A stretch of DNA of 64,000 nucleotides from an uncultured Candidatus Melainabacteria bacterium (GTDB lineage Bacteria > Cyanobacteriota > Vampirovibrionia > Gastranaerophilales > Gastranaerophilaceae): positions 195,177-259,176 of the forward strand of contig CAKNXK010000010.1 of the NCBI GenBank assembly GCA_932182025.1. The letters are read 5' to 3'. Positions 1-7,670 of this stretch are shown here, one piece after another (position 1 is the stretch's first letter; every line of letters begins with the position of its first letter). The notes beneath the pieces were generated by a model that was given only the letters and a program-made list of their open reading frames with translations, was not told the origin of the DNA and searched no databases. A program made the translations under genes and the position numbers.

Positions 1-1011
1 GAAAAAGCTCTTGTAAGAATACATTTTGCCTCAGGTACACATACTTTAGCCTGCGCTCTGTTTGGCAACCTACGTCATGGAGACAAATTAATCTCCGTCG
101 CAGGCGCACCCTATGATACAATGCAGGAAGTTATCGGCACAGCAGGTGATGAAGAAACAAAACGCGCTTCTCTTATTGGAAACGGCATATTGTACGATGA
201 AGTTCCATTAAAAAATGATGAAGTTAATTTTGATGCGTTAGAAAAAATGATTGATAAAGCAACCACAATGGTTCTTATTCAACGTTCAAAAGGATATTCA
301 ACAAGAAAATCATTAACAATAGACGTAATTGAAAAAATTTGCAAAACAGTTAAATCCAAAAATCCGGATTGTATTTGTTTTGTTGATAATTGCTACGGTG
401 AGTTTGTTGAAGAGCGTGAGCCTATTGAAGTTGGAGCAGATTTAATAGCAGGCTCTTTAATCAAAAACCCGGGAGGCGGGATTGTAGAAGCCGGAGGGTA
501 CATTGCAGGAAAAGAGCTTTTTGTTGAAAGAGCTGCAAATCGTTTAACAGCACCGGGTATCGGTTCCGAAGGCGGTGCAATGTTTAATCAGCACAGACTG
601 ATGTTTCAAGGTTTATTTATGGCACCGTCAATTGTTTCAGAAGCCGTAAAGGGTGCTATATTAGCAGCAAAAGTTTTTGAAGATATCGGATTTAATTCAG
701 CACCAAGATATGATGAAAAAAGAACAGATATTATCCAGAATATAATATTTGGAAATCCGGAGCATTTAGAAGAATTTTGCAGAACAATACAATCACTTTC
801 ACCTGTGAACGGTTATGTAACTCCAATACCTGAATATATTCCGGGATATGAGGATAAAGTAATTATGGCTGGCGGTACTTTTATTGAAGGCTCAACTATT
901 GAACTATCCGCAGATGGACCGATGCGTGCGCCTTATGTAGCCTATTTGCAAGGCGGATTGAATTACGCACACGTAAAAATTTGTTTAGAAGAGATGATAA
1001 AAAAAATATAG
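1..1011 (+). CDS. Methionine gamma-lyase-like / aluminium-resistance family PLP enzyme (5' truncated by window)
   Basis: The frame is open from base 1, so the start lies outside the window. The protein has the fold-type I PLP layout of the family annotated as 'methionine gamma-lyase family' or 'aluminium resistance protein'. There is an acidic VDNCYGEF segment that would hold the cofactor ring, followed by AGSLIKNPGGG, whose lysine is the expected Schiff-base residue. The conserved C-terminal GGTFIEGSTIELS and ADGPMRAPY segments are intact, so the 3' end is complete. The likely role is cytosolic C-S lyase chemistry on a sulfur amino acid, but the true substrate of this family is poorly known. 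It ends 19 bp before the next gene. Confidence 0.85.
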   Translation, partial: EKALVRIHFASGTHTLACALFGNLRHGDKLISVAGAPYDTMQEVIGTAGDEETKRASLIGNGILYDEVPLKNDEVNFDALEKMIDKATTMVLIQRSKGYSTRKSLTIDVIEKICKTVKSKNPDCICFVDNCYGEFVEEREPIEVGADLIAGSLIKNPGGGIVEAGGYIAGKELFVERAANRLTAPGIGSEGGAMFNQHRLMFQGLFMAPSIVSEAVKGAILAAKVFEDIGFNSAPRYDEKRTDIIQNIIFGNPEHLEEFCRTIQSLSPVNGYVTPIPEYIPGYEDKVIMAGGTFIEGSTIELSADGPMRAPYVAYLQGGLNYAHVKICLEEMIKKI

Positions 1012-1030
1012 GAATAAGAAAGGAGAAATT

Positions 1031-1339
1031 ATGAACGAAAAAACATTATCCATCATTGGTACATTAGGAACAATTTTATTTGGTGTATTTGCATCATTAG
1101 TAGCATGGTTTGCAGGTGGCAAAGACTTGCAAGGTAATACAAAAGAAGTTATCAGACAAATGTTTAATTTTGAACTTACTATTTTTGTTGCCGGCTTAGT
1201 ATTAGGCTGGATTCCTTTGGTTGGAATACTAGTAGGCTTAGTGATTTTTGTTTCAAACATTGTTTTTGCAATTAAATCATTCATAGCAGCTAATAAAGGT
1301 GAAGAATTCAAAGCACCTGCATTTGCATTTATTAAGTAA
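1031..1339 (+). CDS. Small membrane protein, DUF4870/Tic20-like
   Basis: A 102-residue protein with three hydrophobic segments (about residues 6-28, 45-65 and 66-86), the last two meeting at a Pro-Gly rich turn around GWIPLVGILVG. This hairpin layout is typical of DUF4870/Tic20-like proteins. The start follows a good ribosome site (AGGAGAAATT before ATG). It sits 19 bp after the PLP enzyme and before a strong terminator, so it probably closes that operon. The function is unknown and the family call rests on topology only. Confidence 0.7.
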   Translation: MNEKTLSIIGTLGTILFGVFASLVAWFAGGKDLQGNTKEVIRQMFNFELTIFVAGLVLGWIPLVGILVGLVIFVSNIVFAIKSFIAANKGEEFKAPAFAFIK

Positions 1340-1344
1340 TCTTT

Positions 1345-1380
1345 ATAAATGGGAAAAGAAAATTTTCTTTTCCCATTTAT
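1345..1380. terminator. Strong bidirectional terminator
   Basis: A 36-bp near-perfect palindrome (ATAAATGGGAAAAGAAAA with its complement) sits six bases after the previous stop codon, with A/T runs on both sides. It isolates the upstream operon from the tRNA. Confidence 0.85.
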
Positions 1381-1393
1381 TTAAAAAAACCCC

Positions 1394-1424
1394 TTTACAA
1401 AAAAAAATTAGCATGTATTATAAT
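1394..1424 (+). promoter_or_regulatory. Promoter of tRNA-Ala
   Basis: TTTACA at 1394-1399 is followed by TATTATAAT (1416-1424), which gives a sigma70-like -35/-10 pair with 16 or 19 bp spacing depending on the -10 register. It is 39 bp upstream of the tRNA. Confidence 0.6.
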
Positions 1425-1462
1425 AAATGTAGCCGAGATAAACTTGGTTATGACCCAAATCT

Positions 1463-1535
1463 GGGGGATTAGCTCAGCTGGTAGAGCACCTGCTTTGCAC
1501 GCAGGGGGTCAGGAGTTCGAATCTCCTATCCTCCA
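1463..1535 (+). tRNA. tRNA-Ala (anticodon UGC)
   Basis: All arms fold: acceptor GGGGGAT with ATCCTCC (one G-T pair), D arm GCTC...GAGC, anticodon stem CCTGC/GCAGG with loop TTTGCAC (anticodon TGC), variable GGGTC, T arm AGGAG/CTCCT with TTCGAAT, and discriminator A at 1535. The next bases are GTT, so no CCA tail is encoded. The displaced host copy at 56176 does read CTCCACCA. The 3' half is the attachment site of element A, and the integrase gene overlaps 1509-1535 on the other strand. Confidence 0.97.
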
Positions 1536-3092
1536 GTTTAAAGAACTCACTCGAACACTTTTGTTCAGTGAGTTTTTTAATGTCTGAAAATCAATTTCGA
1601 CGGTGTCAGAATAGTCTTCAGTCGGTGCAAAATTATACGCAATTATGGCTGAATCGTTTGTCAAAATAACAGATTGAATGAACATATTGACAATCCATTC
1701 TTTTGTTTCGTGGTCTTCAATATTTGCGTTTGCTAATTTTCGGAATTTGTATTCAATGAAATCTTTTTCAATTTTTGGAGCATGGATTTTCAGTTCTTCA
1801 ATTTTGTATTGTGTTTCAAGTTGCAGTTGTCGGTCTTCCAGTTCAAGCAATCTTGTTTTTGTTGTTTCTGTGTAAATTCCTTGTTCAATTGCTTTCATGA
1901 TATTTTGAAGGCTTGTTTTTGTTGTGTTTAATTCAGCTTTTATTGAATTGAGAACGCTTGTGTCTTTTTCTTCTTCCTGAAGCATAAGAATTATTTCTGC
2001 AATGTATTCAATAAATTCTTCAGTCAAAACATATTTGCTTGTATAGCTGATTATAAGATCCTCAATGAAGTCTTTTCTGATTGATTTTGTCTTGCAACCT
2101 TTTCTTGCTTTTTTGTTTTGGCAAGTATAATAGAAATGTTTTTTCTTTGATTTGCTCGTTCCGCTATCACCTATGAAAGCCCCGCCACAAACAGCGTCAA
2201 ACATTTTTCCTGAAAGATAAAAAACAGGTGGCGGAAAATCAATGCTTTGCGTTTTTCGCTGGTTAGTTTTAAGACGCATTGCAGCTTTTTCAAATAGTTC
2301 CTTGTCAACGATTGCAGGAACTCCGCCTTCAATTGAAACATCTTCAAAGTTTTCGTCCCCGCTCTCAAATTGATAAACTCCCATATATTTTGAGTTTTTG
2401 AAAAAACCTCGAAGCGAATTCTTTCCGAATAAGTTTCCTTTTTTAGTACGGAAACCCCGCTCGTTTAAGTCATTGCAAATGTCAATTGCTCTTTCTCCTG
2501 AAGCATAACGAATGAAAATTTCTCTTAAAATGGGAGCTTGTTCGGGGTTAATATTATATTTTCCGTTTTCGTCAATATAATATCCGAACGGAACAGTTCC
2601 GCCGACAGCTTTGCATTGCAAAGCATTATCATAAAAACCCCTTGAAATCTTTTGAGAAAGGTCTTTTGAATAATATTCGTCAAGACCTTCAAGAACAGAT
2701 TCAAGAATAATTCCTTCAGGACCTTCAGGAATTGACATTTTTGAATAAACAACACGAACCCCATATTTTCTTAATTTGTTTTTATAGATTGCAGCGTCAA
2801 GCCTGTCACGTGCAAATCTATCTGTTTTGTAACAAACAAGTATGTCGAAAAGTCCAGCTTCTGCGTCTTTTATCATCTTTTGAAATTCAGGACGGTCGTC
2901 AGTTCTTCCTGTCAATGACCTGTCTGCATATCGCAAGACAATATTCCAGCCGTTTTTTTCGCAAAGCAATTCCCCTTCGCGAAATTGTCCCGTGATTGAT
3001 TCTTCGCGTTGATTTGGTCCGGGAGAAAATCTTCCATATAGAGCAGCCCTTTTTCCGGGCTGCTTTTTTTGTTTCTTTTTACTTTTTATCAT
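1509..3092 (-). CDS. Large serine integrase of prophage A
   Basis: A 527-residue large serine recombinase that integrates and excises the prophage. The N-terminal resolvase domain holds YGRFSPG with the catalytic serine and the conserved ESITGQ, DRSLTGRTDDRPEF and TDRFARD motifs. Then come the recombinase domain (about 160-270), a zinc-ribbon region and a coiled coil (about 375-450). The ribbon looks degenerate: VCGGAF replaces the usual CGxCG, though CQNKKARKGC remains. The last eight residues (WRIGDSNS) and the stop codon are read from the opposite strand of tRNA-Ala, so integration changes the C-terminus. The start overlaps the end of the next leftward gene by 14 bp. Confidence 0.93.
   Translation of the reverse strand: MIKSKKKQKKQPGKRAALYGRFSPGPNQREESITGQFREGELLCEKNGWNIVLRYADRSLTGRTDDRPEFQKMIKDAEAGLFDILVCYKTDRFARDRLDAAIYKNKLRKYGVRVVYSKMSIPEGPEGIILESVLEGLDEYYSKDLSQKISRGFYDNALQCKAVGGTVPFGYYIDENGKYNINPEQAPILREIFIRYASGERAIDICNDLNERGFRTKKGNLFGKNSLRGFFKNSKYMGVYQFESGDENFEDVSIEGGVPAIVDKELFEKAAMRLKTNQRKTQSIDFPPPVFYLSGKMFDAVCGGAFIGDSGTSKSKKKHFYYTCQNKKARKGCKTKSIRKDFIEDLIISYTSKYVLTEEFIEYIAEIILMLQEEEKDTSVLNSIKAELNTTKTSLQNIMKAIEQGIYTETTKTRLLELEDRQLQLETQYKIEELKIHAPKIEKDFIEYKFRKLANANIEDHETKEWIVNMFIQSVILTNDSAIIAYNFAPTEDYSDTVEIDFQTLKNSLNKSVRVSSLNWRIGDSNS
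1531..1545. other. Left attachment junction (attL) of prophage A
   Basis: The tRNA end CTCCA (1531-1535) is followed by GTTTAAAGAA. The same core recurs as CTCCACCATTTAAAAC at 44954 and CTCCACCATTTTAAAAC at 56176. Position and core are seen in the sequence. The exact crossover dinucleotide used by the serine integrase is inferred. Confidence 0.7.
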
Positions 3093-3519
3093 TGTTTAAA
3101 TTTCCTATAAATTCAGCATTGACTGCGTTCAGCTCGTTGATTTCCTGTTGCGGGTTTGCATTTCTTATTTTTTGCAAAGTTGTTCCCGAATCTGAAACAG
3201 AAACAATTGTCAGTTGAACAAGAACATTTTTTCCACTTTGAATGAAATTGTAATTTGCTTGAGCTTCAAGACGATTATTTGTTCGTGTTCCTGCAACCAT
3301 TTTCATGAGCATTTTTGTTCCTGCTCCACTGATTTCTTTTGAAGCAACAAGAGAATATTCATTCGGGAACTGGACACAAAAACCGTTTGTCATATACTTT
3401 CGGACAATAAAATCTTTATAAGTTTTTACATCGCAATTCTGAATTTCCGCAGTTGCGGTTGCATGTGCTGCTGTTGCTGCGATTAAAAATATTATAAGTG
3501 ATAACAATATTTTTTTCAT
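3079..3519 (-). CDS. Secreted protein of the lysogeny module, unknown
   Basis: A 146-residue protein with a clear signal peptide (MKKILLSLIIFLIAATAAHA, cut near residue 20) and a small soluble domain with two cysteines (CDVK and NGFCVQFP). The context is FCVQFPNEYSLVASKE, followed by a beta-rich region. It lies between the ImmA-like gene and the integrase in the leftward operon, so it is probably made in the lysogen, as exclusion or conversion proteins are. I do not recognise a family, and the role is inferred only from position and export signal. Confidence 0.75.
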   Translation of the reverse strand: MKKILLSLIIFLIAATAAHATATAEIQNCDVKTYKDFIVRKYMTNGFCVQFPNEYSLVASKEISGAGTKMLMKMVAGTRTNNRLEAQANYNFIQSGKNVLVQLTIVSVSDSGTTLQKIRNANPQQEINELNAVNAEFIGNLNNDKK

Positions 3520-3528
3520 ATTTACTCC

Positions 3529-3714
3529 TTAATGGGTTTCAAATTCGATTTCACTTGCTCTTTTTATTGAAAGAAAATCATTTCTGAATATATGAAGCAA
3601 TTCATGTCGCAAGGTTTTTCGGAGAGTTGCAAAATCAAAAAGACAGTTCAGAATAATTGTGAATTTTTCTTTGTTTTTATCATAAAGAACTAAACCTTTG
3701 ACAGAAGTCGGCAA
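3529..3714 (-). CDS. Short ImmA/IrrE-like metallopeptidase
   Basis: A 61-residue frame containing LRHELLHIFRNDF, an HExxH zinc motif of the ImmA/IrrE type. Such peptidases cleave phage repressors, and the gene follows the XRE repressor in the same operon. The listed start is a TTG without a good ribosome site. The frame stays open upstream for at least 20 codons (with EEFLAIYAELPTSVKG), overlapping the repressor stop, so the real start may be a non-standard codon near 3780 with translational coupling. Loss of an ATG is also possible. Confidence 0.7.
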   Translation of the reverse strand: MPTSVKGLVLYDKNKEKFTIILNCLFDFATLRKTLRHELLHIFRNDFLSIKRASEIEFETH

Positions 3715-3776
3715 TTCTGCATATATTGCAAGAAATTCTTCTTTCAGAATCGTTTCTTTTGAGCCTTCAAGAATTA

Positions 3777-4136
3777 TTATTTTGCCCCTTTTATCTTGTT
3801 GACAATCTCTGTAACAGCCTTTAAGTCGGACACGTTTAAGTCACGACTTGCGTCAAGAAGAATTTTCAATTCGGGTTTTTCAAAAATCTGTTCCGCAAGT
3901 TCGGCGGTTTTTCTGTCTGAATAGTATTCTTTTTCTTGGACAAGAAAATCGTCAACAATACAATTCAGCGTTTTTGCAAGTTTTTTCAACGTGTCAAGAG
4001 TTGGATTGTCGTTCAAGCCTGCAAATATTTTTGAGCAAGAACTCATCGGAACTCCTGAAATTTCAGCAACTTCTCTGATTGCAAATCCGCGTTCTTCACG
4101 TAGTTGGTTTAATTTTTCGACGTCGATGTTTTTCAT
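3777..4136 (-). CDS. XRE-family repressor (CI-like)
   Basis: A 119-residue regulator with an N-terminal helix-turn-helix (about residues 7-60: LREERGFAIREVAEISGVPM, then SSCSKIFAG) and a C-terminal helical tail for dimerisation. It is the first gene of the leftward lysogeny operon, divergent from the Cro-like gene and next to an ImmA-like peptidase, the standard arrangement for a prophage switch. It probably binds the palindromes at 4259-4302. It lacks a LexA-type autocleavage domain, so induction would go through the peptidase or another route. Confidence 0.88.
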   Translation of the reverse strand: MKNIDVEKLNQLREERGFAIREVAEISGVPMSSCSKIFAGLNDNPTLDTLKKLAKTLNCIVDDFLVQEKEYYSDRKTAELAEQIFEKPELKILLDASRDLNVSDLKAVTEIVNKIKGAK

Positions 4137-4251
4137 TGGCTTAACCTTTCTTAATATTCATTATATTACATTAAAACCCTTTAAAAGTCCAGTTTTTGTT
4201 CATTTTATTACAGATTATAAAATATTTATATCGTTTATTGAATAAAAATGC

Positions 4252-4302
4252 TTGACTTATTCCGTATATGGTTATAGTATTTAATTATTCCGTTTACGGA
4301 AT
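4252..4302 (+). promoter_or_regulatory. Early rightward promoter with two repressor operators
   Basis: TTGACT (4252-4257) and TAGTAT (4275-4280) are 17 bp apart. A perfect palindrome ATTCCGTTTACGGAAT at 4287-4302 and a half-matching copy ATTCCGTATATGGTTA at 4259-4274 are 28 bp apart. One lies between the promoter boxes and one at the expected start of transcription, as expected for repressor sites. Confidence 0.75.
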
Positions 4303-4347
4303 ATAAAAAGAGTATTTATTCAATAAAAGAAAAATGGAGAAGGAAAA

Positions 4348-4563
4348 ATGCCTAAATTCAAAAATCTTGAAGCGGAAATGGTTCGTTGCAGCTTAAAAAA
4401 TGAAGACTTTGCAAATGAACTTGCTATCACTCCGCAAACGGTCCGTCGCAAATTGAACGGCGAAGTCGGAATCACTATTGAAGAAGCAAAAAGAATTCAA
4501 AAATTGCTTCTTGAGCGTAATCCACAAGCAAATTACACAATTGACTTTTTATTTGCGGAGTAG
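4348..4563 (+). CDS. Cro-like helix-turn-helix protein
   Basis: A 71-residue DNA-binding protein. DFANELAITPQTVRRKLNGE forms the helix-turn-helix and IDFLFAE closes the domain, as in small Cro-like regulators of gut and Firmicute phages. It is the first gene after the early promoter, with ribosome site GGAGAAGGAAAA before the ATG. It likely opposes the divergent repressor during the lytic decision. Confidence 0.85.
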   Translation: MPKFKNLEAEMVRCSLKNEDFANELAITPQTVRRKLNGEVGITIEEAKRIQKLLLERNPQANYTIDFLFAE

Positions 4564-4566
4564 CTC

Positions 4567-4794
4567 ATGAGCATTGATGTTTCAAAAATAAGCGAAACAG
4601 ACGGAAGAATTATTGCTCGACAATTTCTCAAGATTTTAGAACGCGACTTCGAGAACCCCGCAATCAGAGCAGATTTTGAAAAATGGCGGGCAGAGCGGGA
4701 CAGAAAAAGAATACAAAACAATAAAGGGACGAAAGATGAAGAAAAGAACAACAGACAAAAAAGAAAGAAAAAATTTGTTTCAAGCGTTGTGTAA
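4567..4794 (+). CDS. Small early phage protein, unknown
   Basis: A 75-residue protein that starts three bases after the Cro-like stop. Its body is amphipathic (DGRIIARQFLKILERDF, then PAIRADFEKWRAERD). It ends in a lysine/arginine-rich tail that overlaps the ATG-started frame at 4736. No family is recognised. Tight spacing supports expression with the Cro-like gene. The basic tail may be accidental because the same bases encode another frame. Confidence 0.6.
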   Translation: MSIDVSKISETDGRIIARQFLKILERDFENPAIRADFEKWRAERDRKRIQNNKGTKDEEKNNRQKRKKKFVSSVV

Positions 4795-5069
4795 TTTACT
4801 TACAAAAAAAGAAAAATGCTGAAAACCTTACTCAACAACAAAAAATCAGTATTTTAGAAGAAGCTCTTGCAAAATTTTTTGCGGACCACGACAAAGTTTC
4901 AAACGAAGTGAATTTGTTTCCGCTTACGAGAGCACATGACGAAGTTCAAAAAATGGTCAAAGAAAACACTCTCGACTATCACTTTGAATGGTTCTTGTTG
5001 CAACAAGAATATTTGAGAAAAATTGCTGCACTTCAAGCAAAATACAACTTCAAGAAGGTGCAAGCATGA
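4736..5069 (+). pseudogene. Early phage gene split by a frameshift in an A7 tract
   Basis: An ATG at 4736 with ribosome site AGGGAC opens a frame that stops at 4822. A second frame (LTQQQKISILEEALAKFF to YNFKKVQA, stop at 5069) has no start but clear coding character for about 85 codons. The two frames meet at the run of seven A at 4804-4810, and removing one base there would join them into one protein of about 110 residues. The cause could be a real mutation, a sequencing error or slippage. The product is not recognised. Confidence 0.55.
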
Positions 5070-5219
5070 GAATGCGAACGTCTTCAAACACTCCCCGACA
5101 ATTACACAGAAGGAGTTTCAAACGCACAAAGATATAAAATGCTCGGCAATGGCTGGACTGTTGATGTCATTGCTCACATTTTGAAATATTTGCACGCAAA
5201 CAAGGAGAATGAAGAATGA
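5070..5219 (+). pseudogene. Relic of a C5-cytosine DNA methyltransferase C-terminus
   Basis: In frame directly after the TGA at 5067, the bases encode ECERLQTLPDNYTEG and RYKMLGNGWTVDVIAHIL. These are the C-terminal motifs IX-X of Dcm-type methyltransferases (the ECERLQT segment and the GNGWTVDVIAH segment). There is no start codon and the catalytic PCQ and ENV regions are missing upstream, so this is a fragment of about 48 codons. It overlaps the start of the ATPase gene by four bases. Some phages do keep short stand-alone pieces like this. Confidence 0.65.
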
Positions 5220-6646
5220 AAATTTCAAAATTAAAAATCAAAAATCTGTTCGGAATATCCGAATTTGAAGCTGACGGGAAAAGTCTTGAACTTCTCGGAG
5301 CTAACGGAACAGGAAAGACTTCTGTTCTTGACGCAATTCGTCTTGCTCTCTCAAACAAAACTGATCGCGAATATGTTGTCAAAAACGGCGAAACTGAAGG
5401 CGAAATTTTTATTGAATTTGACAACGGAATTGCTATTCAGCGAAAACCACGAACAAATATGACTGATTACAAAAAAATCACGGAAAACGGGAAGGAAGTT
5501 CAACGTCCTGAAGAATTTTTGAACAATTTATTCTCAAGAATGCAGTTGAACCCGGTTCAATTCATTGAGCTTGACGAAAAAGAACAGAACAGAATTCTTC
5601 TTGAGCTTATAAAATACGACTGGGACTTAAACAAAATTGAACAATGGTTCGGAGAAATTCCGCCCGCTGTTGATTATTCAAAGACAATTCTCGAAGTGTT
5701 GCAGCAAATCGCTTCTGAAGACGGTTTTTACTACCAGCAACGCAGAAAAATAAACGGCGAAATTAAAGAGAAAAAAGCCGTTGTTGAAGAAATGGTTCGT
5801 TCTATCCCTGAAGGCTTCAACGCTCAAAAATGGGAAGCATACAACATCGGAGAAACTTATTCAAAGATTGAAAATGCTATTCAACACAACGCAAAAATTG
5901 AAAAAGCTCAAGAAATGCAGAAAAACTATGAAACAAAAATTGCTGCATTCAAGAGTGAAAAAGAAACCGAAATTTCAAAGATTAAACAGGGAATACTTGA
6001 CGAAATCACCGTTCAAAAAACAAAAATCGCGTCTTTAGAAGCTGAACTTATTGCAGCAAAAGAGCGTTTGTCAAAAATCGGTGAAAATGAAGCTGACAAA
6101 ATCAAAGTTGCTGAAGCGAACTTTGAAACAAACATTTCAAAATATAACGAAGAACTGAAAGCGTTTGAACCGTTCTTGAATAAAAAGAGAATCAATGTTC
6201 AAGAACTTCAGGACGAAGCAGAAACCGCAAACAAAATGAAAATTCACCTGTCAGAACATCAAAGAATGGTGAAAATCAATGAAGAAATCGACATTCTGAT
6301 AGAAAAATCGGAAGAATTCACAAATAAAATTGAACTTGCTCGGACCTTACCAGCTCAAATATTAAGCGAAGCGGAATTGCCGCTCGAAAATATGACAACA
6401 GACGGCAGCATTGTTTTAATTAACAATTTACCAGTCAGCAACCTGTCTGAAGGCGAAAAACTGAATCTTTGTGTCGATGTTGCTATGAAAAACGACAAAG
6501 GGCTTCAAATTGTTCTTATTGACGGAGTTGAAAAACTCTCCAGCAAGAACAGGCTTGCTCTTTTTGAAAAGTGCAAGAATGCAGGCTTGCAATTTATCGC
6601 AACGAGAACGACTGACGACAGCGAATTGACAGTTGTTGAACTTTAA
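5216..6646 (+). CDS. Rad50/RecF-like AAA ATPase
   Basis: A 476-residue SMC-like ATPase. The N-terminus reads KISKLKIKNLFGI, with Walker A GANGTGKTS at about residues 29-37. A long coiled-coil core (about 170-390) follows, then signature NLSEGEKLNL, Walker B-like LQIVLIDGVEKLS and a final TRTTDD loop. It is shorter than SbcC/Rad50 and resembles phage ATPases encoded beside RecT and nuclease genes. It probably handles DNA ends during phage recombination or replication. It is the first long gene of the early operon; RBS AAGGAG precedes the ATG. Confidence 0.85.
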   Translation: MKISKLKIKNLFGISEFEADGKSLELLGANGTGKTSVLDAIRLALSNKTDREYVVKNGETEGEIFIEFDNGIAIQRKPRTNMTDYKKITENGKEVQRPEEFLNNLFSRMQLNPVQFIELDEKEQNRILLELIKYDWDLNKIEQWFGEIPPAVDYSKTILEVLQQIASEDGFYYQQRRKINGEIKEKKAVVEEMVRSIPEGFNAQKWEAYNIGETYSKIENAIQHNAKIEKAQEMQKNYETKIAAFKSEKETEISKIKQGILDEITVQKTKIASLEAELIAAKERLSKIGENEADKIKVAEANFETNISKYNEELKAFEPFLNKKRINVQELQDEAETANKMKIHLSEHQRMVKINEEIDILIEKSEEFTNKIELARTLPAQILSEAELPLENMTTDGSIVLINNLPVSNLSEGEKLNLCVDVAMKNDKGLQIVLIDGVEKLSSKNRLALFEKCKNAGLQFIATRTTDDSELTVVEL

Positions 6647-6669
6647 TTCGGGGGAGAACAGGGAACAAG

Positions 6670-6701
6670 GCGGGTTTTAAAAACCCGCAGCCCTTCGGGG
6701 C
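6670..6701 (+). promoter_or_regulatory. Two adjacent hairpins in the early transcript
   Basis: GCGGGTTTTAAAAACCCGC (6670-6688) is followed by GCCCTTCGGGGC (6690-6701), both in the leader of the next small gene. There is no U-run, so processing or translation control is more likely than termination. Confidence 0.45.
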
Positions 6702-6725
6702 AAAAGCACAAAAGGAGAACAAAAA

Positions 6726-6917
6726 ATGAAGTACACAAAACAACAACAGATTTCAGTCAACGCAGGAATGACCCTTTGTGTTGAATGTGTTGCTGGCTGG
6801 AACGGTGACAAATCTTGCGGAAGTAACGGAATGATTAAACTTCCTAAAACATCAACAAATGGTTGTTTTTGCGGAAAGAAAATTGCAGGGTTCAAAGGCG
6901 AACCTTGTTTGAGATAA
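6726..6917 (+). CDS. Small cysteine-rich phage protein
   Basis: A 63-residue protein with seven cysteines (CVECVAGW, SCGSNG, GCFCGKK, EPCLR), which suggests a small metal-binding or disulfide fold. RBS AAAGGAGAAC lies before the ATG. It sits between the ATPase and the RecT region and was not recognised. Confidence 0.65.
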   Translation: MKYTKQQQISVNAGMTLCVECVAGWNGDKSCGSNGMIKLPKTSTNGCFCGKKIAGFKGEPCLR

Positions 6918-6945
6918 CACGCGACAAAGAAAAGGAGAAAAAACA

Positions 6946-7593
6946 ATGTCAGAACAAACAAACACAGAATTGAAAGAATACCTTGAACAAGAAGGCATTT
7001 CTCACGACGACATTATCAACAATGAAATCGAACAGGAACACAGCTTGACAGATGAAGAAAAAGCAAAACTTGCAGCAGAAGCTGAAGAAATTGAACTTGC
7101 AGAAGGTGAAACAATTGACGAAGGAATCAGCGACGAAGAAACTCTCGGAAAAGCAATTCAAGCGTCAATGAAAGAAAAAAAAGAGCTATTTCTCAAGGAA
7201 ATAAAAGAAAACCCGAACAAAAGACTTTATTCTCAAAAAATAATAATTGAATTTGCTGAACTCATTGAAGTTGACAAAAATTCTTTGAGATATGAAGAAA
7301 ACGAAGAAGACTACAAATTCAACAACGATTTAATGAAGTCAAAATCGACAGATTTTTCGCTTGAAGTGTTCAAATTCGCTGCACAGCTTCAAAACACAAA
7401 GAATGTGTCAGTTGAAGAACTAACATATTCAGGCAGACCTTATCAAAAAAAAGCGAACAAAGCTCCGAACATAGATGTCAACGTTATCGCTCCGAATAAT
7501 ATTCCGCCAGTTGTCAGAGAAGCACTCAAAAACCTTGCAATGCAAACGGCTTCTTGTGATTGCTGCGACGGCTGCGAAAATTGCGAGGATTAG
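6946..7593 (+). CDS. Acidic early phage protein with C-terminal cysteine cluster
   Basis: A 215-residue protein. The first 85 residues are very acidic and helical (glutamate-rich, SLTDEEKAKLAAEAEEIELA). The middle is a mixed domain, and the end is CDCCDGCENCED, six cysteines in twelve residues. The tail could bind metal. The start follows AAAAGGAGAAAAAACA. It lies upstream of recT behind a long hairpin. No family is recognised. Confidence 0.7.
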   Translation: MSEQTNTELKEYLEQEGISHDDIINNEIEQEHSLTDEEKAKLAAEAEEIELAEGETIDEGISDEETLGKAIQASMKEKKELFLKEIKENPNKRLYSQKIIIEFAELIEVDKNSLRYEENEEDYKFNNDLMKSKSTDFSLEVFKFAAQLQNTKNVSVEELTYSGRPYQKKANKAPNIDVNVIAPNNIPPVVREALKNLAMQTASCDCCDGCENCED

Positions 7594-7642
7594 TCTTCAT
7601 CGAGCGGACGACAATTCCGTCTGTCCGCTTCATTGAGGACTA
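7591..7642 (+). promoter_or_regulatory. Long hairpin between two early genes
   Basis: A 52-bp imperfect inverted repeat runs from TAGTC to GACTA, with AGCGGACG pairing with CGT..GTCCGCT near the tip. It begins at the stop codon of the acidic protein and ends 28 bp before recT. It probably stabilises or processes the polycistronic RNA, and no U-run follows. Confidence 0.5.
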
Positions 7643-7670
7643 AACCTGAAAAGGAGAAGGAGAAAAGGAC

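Noticed and set aside
985..1311. A 108-codon minus-strand frame
   Set aside because: It is the complement of the small membrane protein gene, which has a clear ribosome site and topology.
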